A program made the translations under genes and the position numbers. A stretch of DNA of 64,000 nucleotides from Duganella lactea (GTDB taxonomy: Bacteria; Pseudomonadota; Gammaproteobacteria; Burkholderiales; Burkholderiaceae_D): the NCBI RefSeq assembly GCF_009857505.1, contig NZ_WWCP01000026.1:21516-85515 (forward strand), in the 5' to 3' direction. Shown in pieces: positions 17,977-30,358 of this stretch (position 1 is its first letter; every line of letters starts with the position of its first letter). The notes below the pieces were generated by a model, which had not been told where the DNA came from, did not search any database, and saw nothing but the letters and a program-made list of their open reading frames with translations.

Positions 17977-19572
17977 TCATTCAGTACGCAGTTTGAAGCG
18001 TTGCAGCTTGCCGGTTTCGGTGCGCGGCAAGGCGTCGAGAAACTTGATCGAGCGCGGATATTTGTACGGCGCGATCTGCTGCTTGACGAACTCCTGCAGC
18101 TGCGCCGCCAGTTCCGGCGTGGCCGCGTAACCGGCGCGCAGCACCACGTGCGCTTCAACGATCTGCCCGCGCTCCTGATCGGTCTTGCCGATCACGCCGC
18201 ATTCCGCCACGGCCGGATGGCGCAGCAGCACCTCCTCCACCTCCGGCCCGGCGATGTTGTAGCCGGCCGAGATGATCATGTCATCGGTGCGCGAACGGTA
18301 GTAGAAATAGCCGTCGGCGTCCATTTCGTAGGCGTCGCCGGTCAGGTTCCAGCCGTTCAGCACATAGTCGCTCTGACGCTCGTCGGCCAGGTAGCGGCAG
18401 CCGGTCGGACCCTTCACCGCCAACCGCCCGATCACGCCGGGGCCAACCGGATTACCGTCCCAGTCCAGGATGCAGGCCTGATAGCCCGGCACCGGCTTGC
18501 CGGTGGCGCCGGGGCGCGCCTGGTCCCCGGACGAGGAAATAAAAATGTGCAGCAGCTCCGTCGCGCCGATGCCGTCGATCATCCGCAAGCCGGTGGCCTG
18601 ATGCCAGCTGTCGCGGGTGGCCGGCGGCAGCGCTTCACCGGCCGACACGGTCTTCTGCAAACTGGAAAGGTCGAACTGCGACGCCAGCGCCGCCATCTGC
18701 CGGTAGGAAGTGGGCGCGGTAAAACATATCGTCGCGCGGTGCGTCTCGATGGCCTTGAGCAGCGTTTCAGGCGTCAGCTTCTCCAGCAGCACCGCCGTCG
18801 CGCCGACCCGCAACGGGAACAGCAGCAACCCGCCAAGGCCGAAGGTAAAAGCCAGCGGCGGCGTGCCGATGAAGATGTCGCCGCGCCGCGTTTGCAGCAC
18901 CGAGCGTGGAAAGCAATCGCAGATCACCATCACGTCGCGGTGGAAGTGCATGGTGCCCTTGGGGATGCCGGTGGTGCCCGAGGTGAAGCTGATCAGGCAG
19001 ACATCGTCCGCCGACGTATCGACCGCATCGAAGTCCGCCGGCTGCGCCGGCAGCAAGGCTTCCAGTTCGCTGAACCACAAAGTGTTGGCGCGCGCCGCCG
19101 CCGGCTGCTCCGCCGATTCCATCTCGTCACGCAGGTTGTCGGCGCACAGCACCGCGTTCACTTGCGCCTTGGCGGCGATGGCGCCCAGCTCGCGCGCGCG
19201 CAGCAGCGGCATGGTGGGCACGGCGATCAGCCCAGCCTTGATCACCGCCAGGATGCAGGCGGCCATCATCGGGCTGTTGGCGCCGCGCAGCAGCACGCGG
19301 TTGCCCGTCTCCAGCGCCATCGGCCCGCGCAGCACATGGGCGATGCGGTCGACCTGCCGCCGCAACTGGGCGTAGGTCCATTGCTCTTGCGCGCCGCGCA
19401 CGGCCACCTGCTCCGGCGCGCCGCCGTCCAGCAGCATGGCCACGCAGTTGAGGCGTTGCGGGTATCGCAGTTCGGGCAGGTCGAAGCACAGCTCCGGCCA
19501 TTGTTCGCGCGGCGGCAAATGCTGGCGTGCGAAATGGTCGGCGTAGGCGCTGGTTGCGAGGGGCTGGTTCAT
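17977..19572 (-). CDS. 2-aminobenzoate/benzoate-CoA ligase
   Basis: A 531-residue AMP-forming acyl-CoA synthetase (ANL superfamily) that would activate an aromatic carboxylate to its CoA thioester using ATP. Motifs: SFTSGTTGIPKGTMHFHRD (P-loop), DGIGATELLHIF, GDAYEMDADGYFYYRSRTDD, and the C-terminal catalytic Lys in TGKLQRFKLR. It resembles the benzoate/2-aminobenzoate-CoA ligase subgroup by the TMHFHRD block and overall length. It is the first gene of the leftward six-gene operon and lies behind a promoter with a palindromic operator. 2-Aminobenzoate is preferred because of the downstream two-domain enzyme and RidA; benzoate or salicylate remain possible. Confidence 0.87.
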   Translation of the reverse strand: MNQPLATSAYADHFARQHLPPREQWPELCFDLPELRYPQRLNCVAMLLDGGAPEQVAVRGAQEQWTYAQLRRQVDRIAHVLRGPMALETGNRVLLRGANSPMMAACILAVIKAGLIAVPTMPLLRARELGAIAAKAQVNAVLCADNLRDEMESAEQPAAARANTLWFSELEALLPAQPADFDAVDTSADDVCLISFTSGTTGIPKGTMHFHRDVMVICDCFPRSVLQTRRGDIFIGTPPLAFTFGLGGLLLFPLRVGATAVLLEKLTPETLLKAIETHRATICFTAPTSYRQMAALASQFDLSSLQKTVSAGEALPPATRDSWHQATGLRMIDGIGATELLHIFISSSGDQARPGATGKPVPGYQACILDWDGNPVGPGVIGRLAVKGPTGCRYLADERQSDYVLNGWNLTGDAYEMDADGYFYYRSRTDDMIISAGYNIAGPEVEEVLLRHPAVAECGVIGKTDQERGQIVEAHVVLRAGYAATPELAAQLQEFVKQQIAPYKYPRSIKFLDALPRTETGKLQRFKLRTE

Positions 19573-19615
19573 GATCGCCTTGAGGTTGGAAGTCGAGAGG
19601 TATCCACGGCATCGC

Positions 19616-19639
19616 AGATACTTTAAACTTAAACTATCT
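19616..19639. promoter_or_regulatory. Candidate MarR operator of the CoA-aromatic operon
   Basis: A 24-bp inverted repeat made of half-sites AGATACTTTAAA and CTTAAACTATCT; 10 of 12 base pairs match. It lies 44 bases upstream of the CoA ligase start and covers the -10 element and spacer of a good leftward promoter. Size, symmetry and position fit repression by the MarR protein encoded in the same operon. Confidence 0.65.
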
Positions 19640-19648
19640 CAACATCAA
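19620..19648 (-). promoter_or_regulatory. Sigma70-like promoter of the CoA-aromatic operon
   Basis: On the minus strand, TTGATG (19643-19648) and TAAAGT (19620-19625) are separated by exactly 17 bases. This is the best -35/-10 pair in the short gap between the response regulator and the CoA ligase gene. The palindrome at 19616-19639 overlaps it. Confidence 0.5.
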
Positions 19649-19661
19649 GTGCTGATTGGGC

Positions 19662-20375
19662 TTAGCTGGCACATTGGCGCGCCTTGGCCGCCTGGTGCAC
19701 CACCGCGCGGATCACGTCCGCCAGCACGGCTTGCACCGCGTCGTTGGTCAGGGCGCCCGGCGCCAAGCGCTTCAGCGCGGCGGCCGAGCCGTTCAGGCCC
19801 AGTGTGATGCAGCCGGCATGCAGGCGGTCGATGCGCACCTGCGCGTCCTGCTGCTCGCCCTTGGCCAGCAGCGTTTCGAGATCGGCGGCGGCGGCGGTCA
19901 GCTGGTTCTGGAAACCGCTCAGGTAGACCAGCAGGCGCTCGCCGTTGATGCCGAGGCGGCGCAGCGTCTCGGCCGGCGTCTCGGCCAGGTAATCTTGGCC
20001 GCCGGCCGCCTGGCCGAGAAAGTCCGTCAGATGCACGCGCACCTGCTCCGCGTGAAACGGTTTGACGATGTAGCCCGCCGCGCCGGCCACGGTGGCTTCC
20101 TGCACGGTGTCCTTGTCATTCGCCGATGTCACCAGCACGAACGGCATGCCGGCGACTTCCGCATGGCTTTTCACGCGCTGCAGCAACTCCATGCCGGACA
20201 GGCGCGGCATGCGCAAATCGCAGAAGCAGATCGCCGGCCGCAGGCCAGCCTCCAGCTGCGACCAGGCGTCGGCGCCATCTTCGGCTTCGATGATTTCAAA
20301 ACTGCCACAGCTATCGATCAAGTGCATCAGCACCATGCGTGAGACGACATCGTCGTCCACTACCAGAACTTTCAT
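19662..20375 (-). CDS. Response regulator with receiver domain
   Basis: A 237-residue protein with an N-terminal CheY-like receiver (acidic pocket VVDDD at residues 6-9, phospho-Asp about 53 in CDLRMPRLSG, conserved Lys in GYIVKPF near 107). The C-terminal 110 residues form a helical region (LGINGERLLVYLSGFQNQLTAAAADLETLL) that is not a recognisable DNA-binding domain; a phosphotransfer-like or signalling helix bundle is possible. It starts 80 bases after the giant hybrid kinase gene, in the same direction, and is probably part of its phosphorelay. No output activity can be assigned. Confidence 0.85.
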   Translation of the reverse strand: MKVLVVDDDVVSRMVLMHLIDSCGSFEIIEAEDGADAWSQLEAGLRPAICFCDLRMPRLSGMELLQRVKSHAEVAGMPFVLVTSANDKDTVQEATVAGAAGYIVKPFHAEQVRVHLTDFLGQAAGGQDYLAETPAETLRRLGINGERLLVYLSGFQNQLTAAAADLETLLAKGEQQDAQVRIDRLHAGCITLGLNGSAAALKRLAPGALTNDAVQAVLADVIRAVVHQAAKARQCAS

Positions 20376-20455
20376 TTGGTTCCCTGTGTCGCGTGTTGTG
20401 ATGATATTACATCAATAACAGCCGCTTGCGAGGTACGGAACAAGATAAAGCCGCC

Positions 20456-25294
<4,839 letters not shown>

Positions 25295-25297
25295 GCA

Positions 25298-26473
25298 TCA
25301 GGATTCAAAGAAGGCCAGCACATCGCTCCTGCGCGCCAGGGTATCGCGCTGGCCGAGACGTATCAACTCGCAGGTATAGGTGGATTCAAACAGCAGGTAG
25401 GAGGCCAGCGCGGCGCCGCGCGCCTCGGTCGCGCCGATGCCCGACAACATGGTGCGAATCGGCGCCGGCAGGCTGGCGATGTGACGTGTGGCGATATCGT
25501 CCAGCCGTTCGGACGGCGCGATCACCAGCAGCTTCACCGGCTTGAGCGGGGTTTGCTCCAGCAGTTCGGGCGGCAGCATGGACAAGGTACGGTTGATGCG
25601 CTCCAGGCGTTCGATATCGACCGCCAGGCCATCGAGGAAAATCGACGACAGCGCGTGGCCGGCGATCTGCGCCAGACTCGGATAGCGCGCCGCGTTCTTT
25701 TCGGCGACGCTGCGCGCCGGCTCGGTCAAACGTCCGGCGCCCACCACCAGCACCTTGCTGGCGCCCAGGTGGATGGCCGGCGAGATCGGCGCCAGCTGGC
25801 GCATCGAACCATCGCCGCAGTATTCGCGGTGGCCGCCCATGTACAGCGGCGTGGCCGGGAAGATGAACGGAATCGCCGACGACGCCAGCAAATGCTCGAC
25901 GCCGATCTGGTCCTGCAGAGCCACGCGCTGCATGCGCACCCAGGGCGCGATGTCGGCGGCGGTCTGGTAGAACGTCAGGTGGTTGCCGGCGGTGTAGGAC
26001 GAGGCGGTGACGGCCAGCGCATGCAGCAGACCTTCGGACAGCACATTGTCCAGCCGTGGCAGGTCCAGCATGCGGTGCAACAGGCCGACCAGCGGCGTAT
26101 TGTCGAGCAACGACGCCGGCGGCGTGGCGCGCCATTTGCGCAGCAGCCAACCGAAGGAGAGCAGCGACAGCCAGCGCGCGCCGGAGCGGATCACGCCCAG
26201 CGAATCGGCGCGGTAGACTTGTTCGACCTCGATGTTCTGCCAGACGTCGAGCAGCTTTTGCACGCCCTCGCCGAAGTTATCGGCGCGACAAGCCAGCGCC
26301 GTGGCGTTGATCGCGCCGGCCGAAGTGCCGCAGATGATGTCAAACGGATTGCGCGCCGGCGGCCAGCCCTCTTCCCACAAGATCTCCGATATCGCCTGCA
26401 GCACACCGACCTGGTAGGCGGCGCGCGCGCCGCCCCCGGTCAGGATCAAGCCTGTTTTCTTTTGTAGTCCCAT
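25298..26473 (-). CDS. Patatin-like phospholipase
   Basis: A 391-residue patatin-family acyl hydrolase with a Ser-Asp dyad. The glycine-rich oxyanion motif is LTGGGARAAYQVGVL (residues 9-24), the nucleophile lies in GTSAG (near 50), and the catalytic Asp in CGDGSMRQLAPISPA. There is no signal peptide, so it is probably cytoplasmic or membrane-peripheral. The C-terminal 120 residues (LERINRTLSMLPPELL onwards) match bacterial patatins that carry a DUF3336-less long form. The stop codon is 3 bases before the hybrid kinase start, so lipase, kinase and response regulator appear to be co-transcribed. The functional link is unexplained. Confidence 0.9.
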   Translation of the reverse strand: MGLQKKTGLILTGGGARAAYQVGVLQAISEILWEEGWPPARNPFDIICGTSAGAINATALACRADNFGEGVQKLLDVWQNIEVEQVYRADSLGVIRSGARWLSLLSFGWLLRKWRATPPASLLDNTPLVGLLHRMLDLPRLDNVLSEGLLHALAVTASSYTAGNHLTFYQTAADIAPWVRMQRVALQDQIGVEHLLASSAIPFIFPATPLYMGGHREYCGDGSMRQLAPISPAIHLGASKVLVVGAGRLTEPARSVAEKNAARYPSLAQIAGHALSSIFLDGLAVDIERLERINRTLSMLPPELLEQTPLKPVKLLVIAPSERLDDIATRHIASLPAPIRTMLSGIGATEARGAALASYLLFESTYTCELIRLGQRDTLARRSDVLAFFES

Positions 26474-26510
26474 CTTGCAAGGTTAGCAGGGTCTACGCCG
26501 TTTGGGGAGC

Positions 26511-28289
26511 CTAATCCCCCAAAACGATGCCTTCGCGCCGCGGATCGGCGCCGCCGAACCACTGCTGCTGGCCATTGACGGTGCGGCGCTGAATGCCCTG
26601 CAAACCGGAGTTCTGATCGTATTCGCGGATATCGTGGCCGCGCGCCTTCAGCTCAGCCACCACGGCGCGGCTGACACGGCCCGCTTCCAGCTCGGTCGGG
26701 CCATTGCGGCTGCCGATATTGGGCAGGCTGATGGCCTGCTGCACATCCAGGCCCCAGTCCAGCGTGCCGACCAACACCTTGGCCACGTAGTTGATGATGG
26801 CCGAGCCGCCCGGCGAACCGGTGGCCAGCACCAGTTGGTGCGTGCCCTTGTCGAACACCAGCGTCGGCGACATGGCGCTGCGCGGACGCTTACCCGGCTG
26901 GACGCGGTTGGCGATCGGGCCGTTTTCATCGCGCGAGTCGAAGGAGAAGTCGGTCAGTTGGTTATTCAGCATGAAACCATCGACCATCTGACGCGCGCCG
27001 AAGGCGTCTTCCACCGAGGTGGTCATCGACAGGCCGCCACCAAAGGCGTCCACCGCCACCAGGTGCGAGGTGGAAGGCTTGTCGATGGCGGTGTCGGCCC
27101 CCCAAGCCACCTGCATGGTGTCCGGCGTGCCGTAGTTGGCGCGGCCCATCGACTGCTCGCCGATCAGCGCCGCGCGCTGTTTCAGGTAGCCCTTGTCCAG
27201 CATGGCGCTGACGCCTTTGCCGGGCAGCGGCACAAAGTCGGTGTCGGCGACGTAGCGGTTGCGGTCCGCGTAGGCCAGGCGACCGGCCTCGGTGAACAGG
27301 TGGATGCCCTCGGCCGTCAGTTGGCCGTTGACCGGCTTGTAAGGGCTGATGTCCTTGTTCTCCAGGATGCCCAGCATCTGCGCGATGGCGATGCCACCCG
27401 ACGATGGCGGCGGCGCGCCGCACACGGTCCAGCGCTTGTAGTCGCTGCAGATCGGCGCGCGCTCCCTGGCCTGGTAGCCGGCGATATCGGCGGCGGTCAG
27501 CTTGCCCGGATTGGTCGGGTGCGAAGCCACTTTCGCCGCGATGTCCTTGGCGATGCGGCCCTGGTAGAAGGCGTCGGCGCCGCCGTCGGCGATCTCGCGC
27601 AGCGTCTGTGCCAGTTCGGGGTTCTTCATGATGTAGCCGACCTGGCGCGGCTTGCCGTCGGCGTCATAGAAGTAGGCGCGGGCGACCGGATCGCGCGCCA
27701 GGAATTTATCGTTGGAGATCAGCGCGTTCAGGCGCGGGCTGACGGCAAAGCCGTTCTGCGCCAGTTGGATCGCCGGCTGGAACAGGGTTTTCCACGGCAG
27801 CTTGCCGTGCTGCCGGTGCGCCAGTTCCAGCATGCGCAGCACGCCGGGCGCGCCGGTCGAGCGGCCGCCGACCACGCCGACCGCGCGTGAGACCGGCTTG
27901 CCGTCGGCGTCCTGGAACAGGTGTTCATCGGCGGCGGCGGGCGCGGTTTCGCGGCCGTCGTAGGATTGCACACGCTTGCCGTCGGCGTACATCAGGAAGG
28001 CGCCGCCGCCGATGCCGGACGATTGCGGCTCGACCAGCGTCAGCACCATCTGCATGGCGATGGCCGCGTCGATCGCCGCGCCGCCCTGCTTCAGCATCTG
28101 ATAGCCGGCTTGGGTGGCCAGCGGATTGGCGGCGGCCACCATGAATTTTTGCGAGGACTTGCCGGCTTTCTCAGCGTAGCCGGTGGCGATTTCCGGCGCG
28201 GCGTCCGGCGTGGCGCGTTGCGCGTAAGCGGGCGCCTGCAAGGCGCCGAGGATGGCGACACTCAGCGCCAGAGTCTTCAAACGATTCAT
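26511..28289 (-). CDS. ggt: Gamma-glutamyltransferase (GGT)
   Basis: A 592-residue periplasmic gamma-glutamyltransferase/hydrolase that cleaves glutathione and other gamma-glutamyl compounds. A signal peptide (residues 1-24, ending PAYAQ) is visible. The proenzyme self-cleaves before a Thr; here this is Thr about 407 in KPSTSHLVAVDAFGGG. Other landmarks are SSGIGGGAFLMYADG, GRETAPAAA and TGSPGGSAIINYV. The start is the ATG at 28289 with GGGAG before it; the open frame continues upstream into non-coding sequence. It seems monocistronic. Confidence 0.94.
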   Translation of the reverse strand: MNRLKTLALSVAILGALQAPAYAQRATPDAAPEIATGYAEKAGKSSQKFMVAAANPLATQAGYQMLKQGGAAIDAAIAMQMVLTLVEPQSSGIGGGAFLMYADGKRVQSYDGRETAPAAADEHLFQDADGKPVSRAVGVVGGRSTGAPGVLRMLELAHRQHGKLPWKTLFQPAIQLAQNGFAVSPRLNALISNDKFLARDPVARAYFYDADGKPRQVGYIMKNPELAQTLREIADGGADAFYQGRIAKDIAAKVASHPTNPGKLTAADIAGYQARERAPICSDYKRWTVCGAPPPSSGGIAIAQMLGILENKDISPYKPVNGQLTAEGIHLFTEAGRLAYADRNRYVADTDFVPLPGKGVSAMLDKGYLKQRAALIGEQSMGRANYGTPDTMQVAWGADTAIDKPSTSHLVAVDAFGGGLSMTTSVEDAFGARQMVDGFMLNNQLTDFSFDSRDENGPIANRVQPGKRPRSAMSPTLVFDKGTHQLVLATGSPGGSAIINYVAKVLVGTLDWGLDVQQAISLPNIGSRNGPTELEAGRVSRAVVAELKARGHDIREYDQNSGLQGIQRRTVNGQQQWFGGADPRREGIVLGD

Positions 28290-28342
28290 GTACTCTCCCA
28301 AACAGATCATCTGGCATCGTACACGAAATCGTTTAAACCGTT

Positions 28343-28684
28343 TTAGCGGGCCAGCGTGAAGGCGCCTGCGCCGATCAGCAGCAGGCCGAAGACTTTCATC
28401 GGCGTCAGGCTTTCCTGCAGCACCAAGGTGCCGACCAGCGTCACCATCACGATGGTCACGGCGGTCATGAAGGGATAGGCGATGCTGATCGCCAGCTTCT
28501 CCAGCGCGAAGGCGTAGCAAACGAAGCCCAGCACATAGGCGCCGCCGGCGCCGCCCAGCCAGGCCAGGCGCTCAATGGTGATGCCGGTGCTGGCGTGGCT
28601 GGACATCTTGATCAGGAAAGTGGCGGCGGCGCTGGCGACGGCGGCCAACACCAGCCAGAAATAGCCGAGTGTTGTAGGATTCAT
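28343..28684 (-). CDS. SMR/EamA-type small transporter
   Basis: A 113-residue protein with four membrane helices, of the small multidrug resistance/DMT superfamily. Helix 1 is YFWLVLAAVASAAATFLIKMS and helix 3 LEKLAISIAYPFMTAVTIVMV. The conserved membrane Glu of true EmrE drug exporters (residue 14) is not at the equivalent place, so it may instead be a SugE-like or lipid-carrier (ArnE-like) half transporter. The start is the ATG at 28684 (MNPTTLGYF). It is flanked by ggt and an SDR gene in the same direction. Confidence 0.8.
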   Translation of the reverse strand: MNPTTLGYFWLVLAAVASAAATFLIKMSSHASTGITIERLAWLGGAGGAYVLGFVCYAFALEKLAISIAYPFMTAVTIVMVTLVGTLVLQESLTPMKVFGLLLIGAGAFTLAR

Positions 28685-28731
28685 GGCGGCGATTATACAG
28701 GGGCCAGCCCCCTCCAAGGCCGCCGGCGCCG

Positions 28732-29490
28732 CTACTTCGGTTGCATGCGAATGGCGCCGTCGAGGCGAATGGTTTCGCCGTTCAGCATCGGGTTCTCGAT
28801 GATGGCTTTGGCCAGCAGCGCGTATTCATCCGGCCGGCCCAGGCGCGGCGGGAACGGCACCATGGCGCCCAGCGCGTCCCGCACCTCCTGCGGCATCCCC
28901 ATCAACATCGGCGTTTCGAAGATGCCGGGGGCGATGGTCATCACGCGGATGGCGTTGCGCGACAGGTCGCGCGCCATCGGCAAGGTCATGCCGGCGACGG
29001 CGGCTTTGGACGAGGCGTAGGCGGCCTGGCCGATCTGGCCGTCGAACGCCGCCACCGAGGCGGTGTTGATGATGACACCGCGTTCGCCGGTGTCCAGCGC
29101 GGCGTTTTTGCTCATGGCGTCGGCGGCCAAGCGGGCCATGTTGAAGGTGCCAACCAGGTTGATCATCACCACTTTCTGGAACAAGTCCAGCGCATGCGGG
29201 CCATCCTTGCCGACCGTTTTGGCGGCCGGTGCCACACCAGCGCAGTTGACGATGCCGCGCAGCGTGCCTTGCGCCAGCGCCGCGTCGATCACGGACTTGC
29301 CGTCGGCTTCCGAGGTGACATCGCACCGCACGAAGACGCCCTTGAGTTCCGCTGCCAGTTGCTGGCCGGCCTCCGCCTGCACGTCGGCCAGCACCACCTT
29401 GCCGCCCTGCCCCGCCAGCATCCGCGCCGTCGCCGCGCCCAACCCCGACGCGCCGCCGGTGATGATAAATACGCTGTCCTGAATCTGCAT
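28732..29490 (-). CDS. SDR family 3-hydroxyacyl-CoA dehydrogenase-like protein
   Basis: A 252-residue short-chain dehydrogenase, closest in pattern to 3-hydroxyacyl-CoA dehydrogenase type 2 (HSD17B10-like) enzymes of branched-chain and fatty acid degradation. Cofactor motif IITGGASGLGAATARML, NAG-type NCAGVAPA, catalytic Ser in INTASVAA and YASSK, and the C-terminal GETIRLDGAIRM. GAAGGAGG precedes the ATG. A palindrome of the LiuR type lies just upstream between the -10 region and the start, in keeping with control by acyl-CoA or branched-chain catabolism. No other liu genes are nearby. Confidence 0.9.
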   Translation of the reverse strand: MQIQDSVFIITGGASGLGAATARMLAGQGGKVVLADVQAEAGQQLAAELKGVFVRCDVTSEADGKSVIDAALAQGTLRGIVNCAGVAPAAKTVGKDGPHALDLFQKVVMINLVGTFNMARLAADAMSKNAALDTGERGVIINTASVAAFDGQIGQAAYASSKAAVAGMTLPMARDLSRNAIRVMTIAPGIFETPMLMGMPQEVRDALGAMVPFPPRLGRPDEYALLAKAIIENPMLNGETIRLDGAIRMQPK

Positions 29491-29506
29491 GTCTGCCTCC
29501 TTCTTA

Positions 29507-29528
29507 TTGACGTTTACGTAAACGTAAA
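29507..29528. promoter_or_regulatory. LiuR-like operator upstream of the SDR gene
   Basis: The core ACGTTTACGTAAACGT (29510-29525) is a perfect 16-bp palindrome. Extended to 22 bp (TTG... to ...AAA), 10 of 11 pairs match. A -10-like TACAAT (minus strand, 29530-29535) lies directly upstream, so a bound protein would block transcription. The TTnACGTnnACGTnAA pattern resembles sites I recall for MerR-family LiuR regulators of branched-chain amino acid and acyl-CoA degradation; no regulator gene is adjacent. Confidence 0.6.
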
Positions 29529-29808
29529 CATTGTAGCGAATTTCGCTGACGACGATAAGAAAAACCGGCCTGGCATAGAGCGCGCATACTGCATCTCGGG
29601 TCGTCGCTATCGCAATCTGGAGCCGTCCGGATTGCGGCGTTGGTAGACCTCATCGATAAATGCGACATCTGTGTCGTTCGGGAAGATGATGGCGAAACGC
29701 TTCATCCGTCGGGGCGAAGAGGTCATGGACGGCGTTATCGGCTCCGTCAAAAACTGAAATATTTTTTAATTACGGTTCTTTTCCAAGCCCACTCCCAGCC
29801 GTTTCAGG
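29527..29808. other. Intergenic stretch between SDR gene and NTF2-fold gene
   Basis: About 280 bases without a confident gene. It holds the -10 region of the SDR promoter, then a 39-codon leftward open frame (29607-29726) listed separately, then AT-rich sequence (29755-29780) before the next gene. No terminator with a clear stem and T-run was seen. Confidence 0.4.
29607..29726 (-). CDS. Possible 39-residue ORF or gene remnant
   Basis: An open frame read leftward: M-TSSPRRMKRFAIIF, then PNDTDVAFIDEVYQRRN, ending SRLR. The composition looks protein-like rather than random, but there is no good ribosome binding site and no recognised family. The frame is also open upstream of the Met, so it may be the tail of a gene that has been lost. 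Low confidence that it is expressed. Confidence 0.25.
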   Translation of the reverse strand: MTSSPRRMKRFAIIFPNDTDVAFIDEVYQRRNPDGSRLR

Positions 29809-30141
29809 TCATTTAGTATGATAGATGCTGATAACACGCCCGTCTCGTTTGGCTATAACCGCAGTAGCCACGCCACCGCCCCAACCTGTTGGAACGCTAC
29901 CAGTGACCGTCCACCGGCCATTCTTAAGGACCGCTTGATAAGGTTTTCCCGCCGCAATCTCTTTCTCACCATAGACCGGAGTCCAAATTGCAATCGCTAT
30001 TGCGATGGCAGTCCGCGCATCGGGGACCATGCCATCCTTGGGCAGAAAACCGGGCATTTTTGCAGTTTCCTTCAACGCGTCAGAACCTGTGGCCACCGAT
30101 ACATAGACCGTCGCCGGTAGCGAGCGACTATAAACTGCCAT
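29809..30141 (-). CDS. NTF2-fold immunity-like protein
   Basis: A 110-residue protein whose second half matches the NTF2-fold immunity family (PF15631 type): GMVPDARTAIAIAIAIWTPVYGEKEI, then KPYQAVLKNGRWTVTGSVP, a Gly-rich turn and a VATAVIAKRDGRVI strand. Family members protect against toxins of polymorphic or type VI systems, or occur as orphan genes. The N-terminus (MAVYSRSLPATVYVSV) is hydrophobic but a weak signal peptide, so the true start may lie elsewhere. No toxin gene is within the neighbouring 5 kb. Function as immunity is therefore only inferred from family. Confidence 0.65.
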   Translation of the reverse strand: MAVYSRSLPATVYVSVATGSDALKETAKMPGFLPKDGMVPDARTAIAIAIAIWTPVYGEKEIAAGKPYQAVLKNGRWTVTGSVPTGWGGGVATAVIAKRDGRVISIYHTK

Positions 30142-30174
30142 TCAAGAGGCGCTGAACCATGCTTTCGGCGCCGA

Positions 30175-30339
30175 TCAATCATCGGGCGCTTGCTGCGTCT
30201 TTAATGGCTGCCGCGTTTTTCTGGACGCATCGACAATCAGCAGGTGCTTGTCGACAGCGCCGGATTTTTGCTGCTTGACCACCAGTACGGCGACCGGTCG
30301 GTTGTCGTGGACGGCACGTGGCGCTTTCGGTGCGAGCAT
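30175..30339 (-). CDS. Small hypothetical protein (54 residues)
   Basis: A short leftward frame between gntR and the NTF2-fold gene. It starts at an ATG preceded by GGGGGA at good spacing. The product is basic (MLAPKAPRAVHDNRP, then VAVLVVKQQKSG) with one possible strand-rich core, and belongs to no family I recognise. It lies 19 bases after the gntR stop, so it could be co-transcribed with gntR. Expression is uncertain. Confidence 0.3.
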   Translation of the reverse strand: MLAPKAPRAVHDNRPVAVLVVKQQKSGAVDKHLLIVDASRKTRQPLKTQQAPDD

Positions 30340-30358
30340 GGATTTCCCCCCGGGATTG

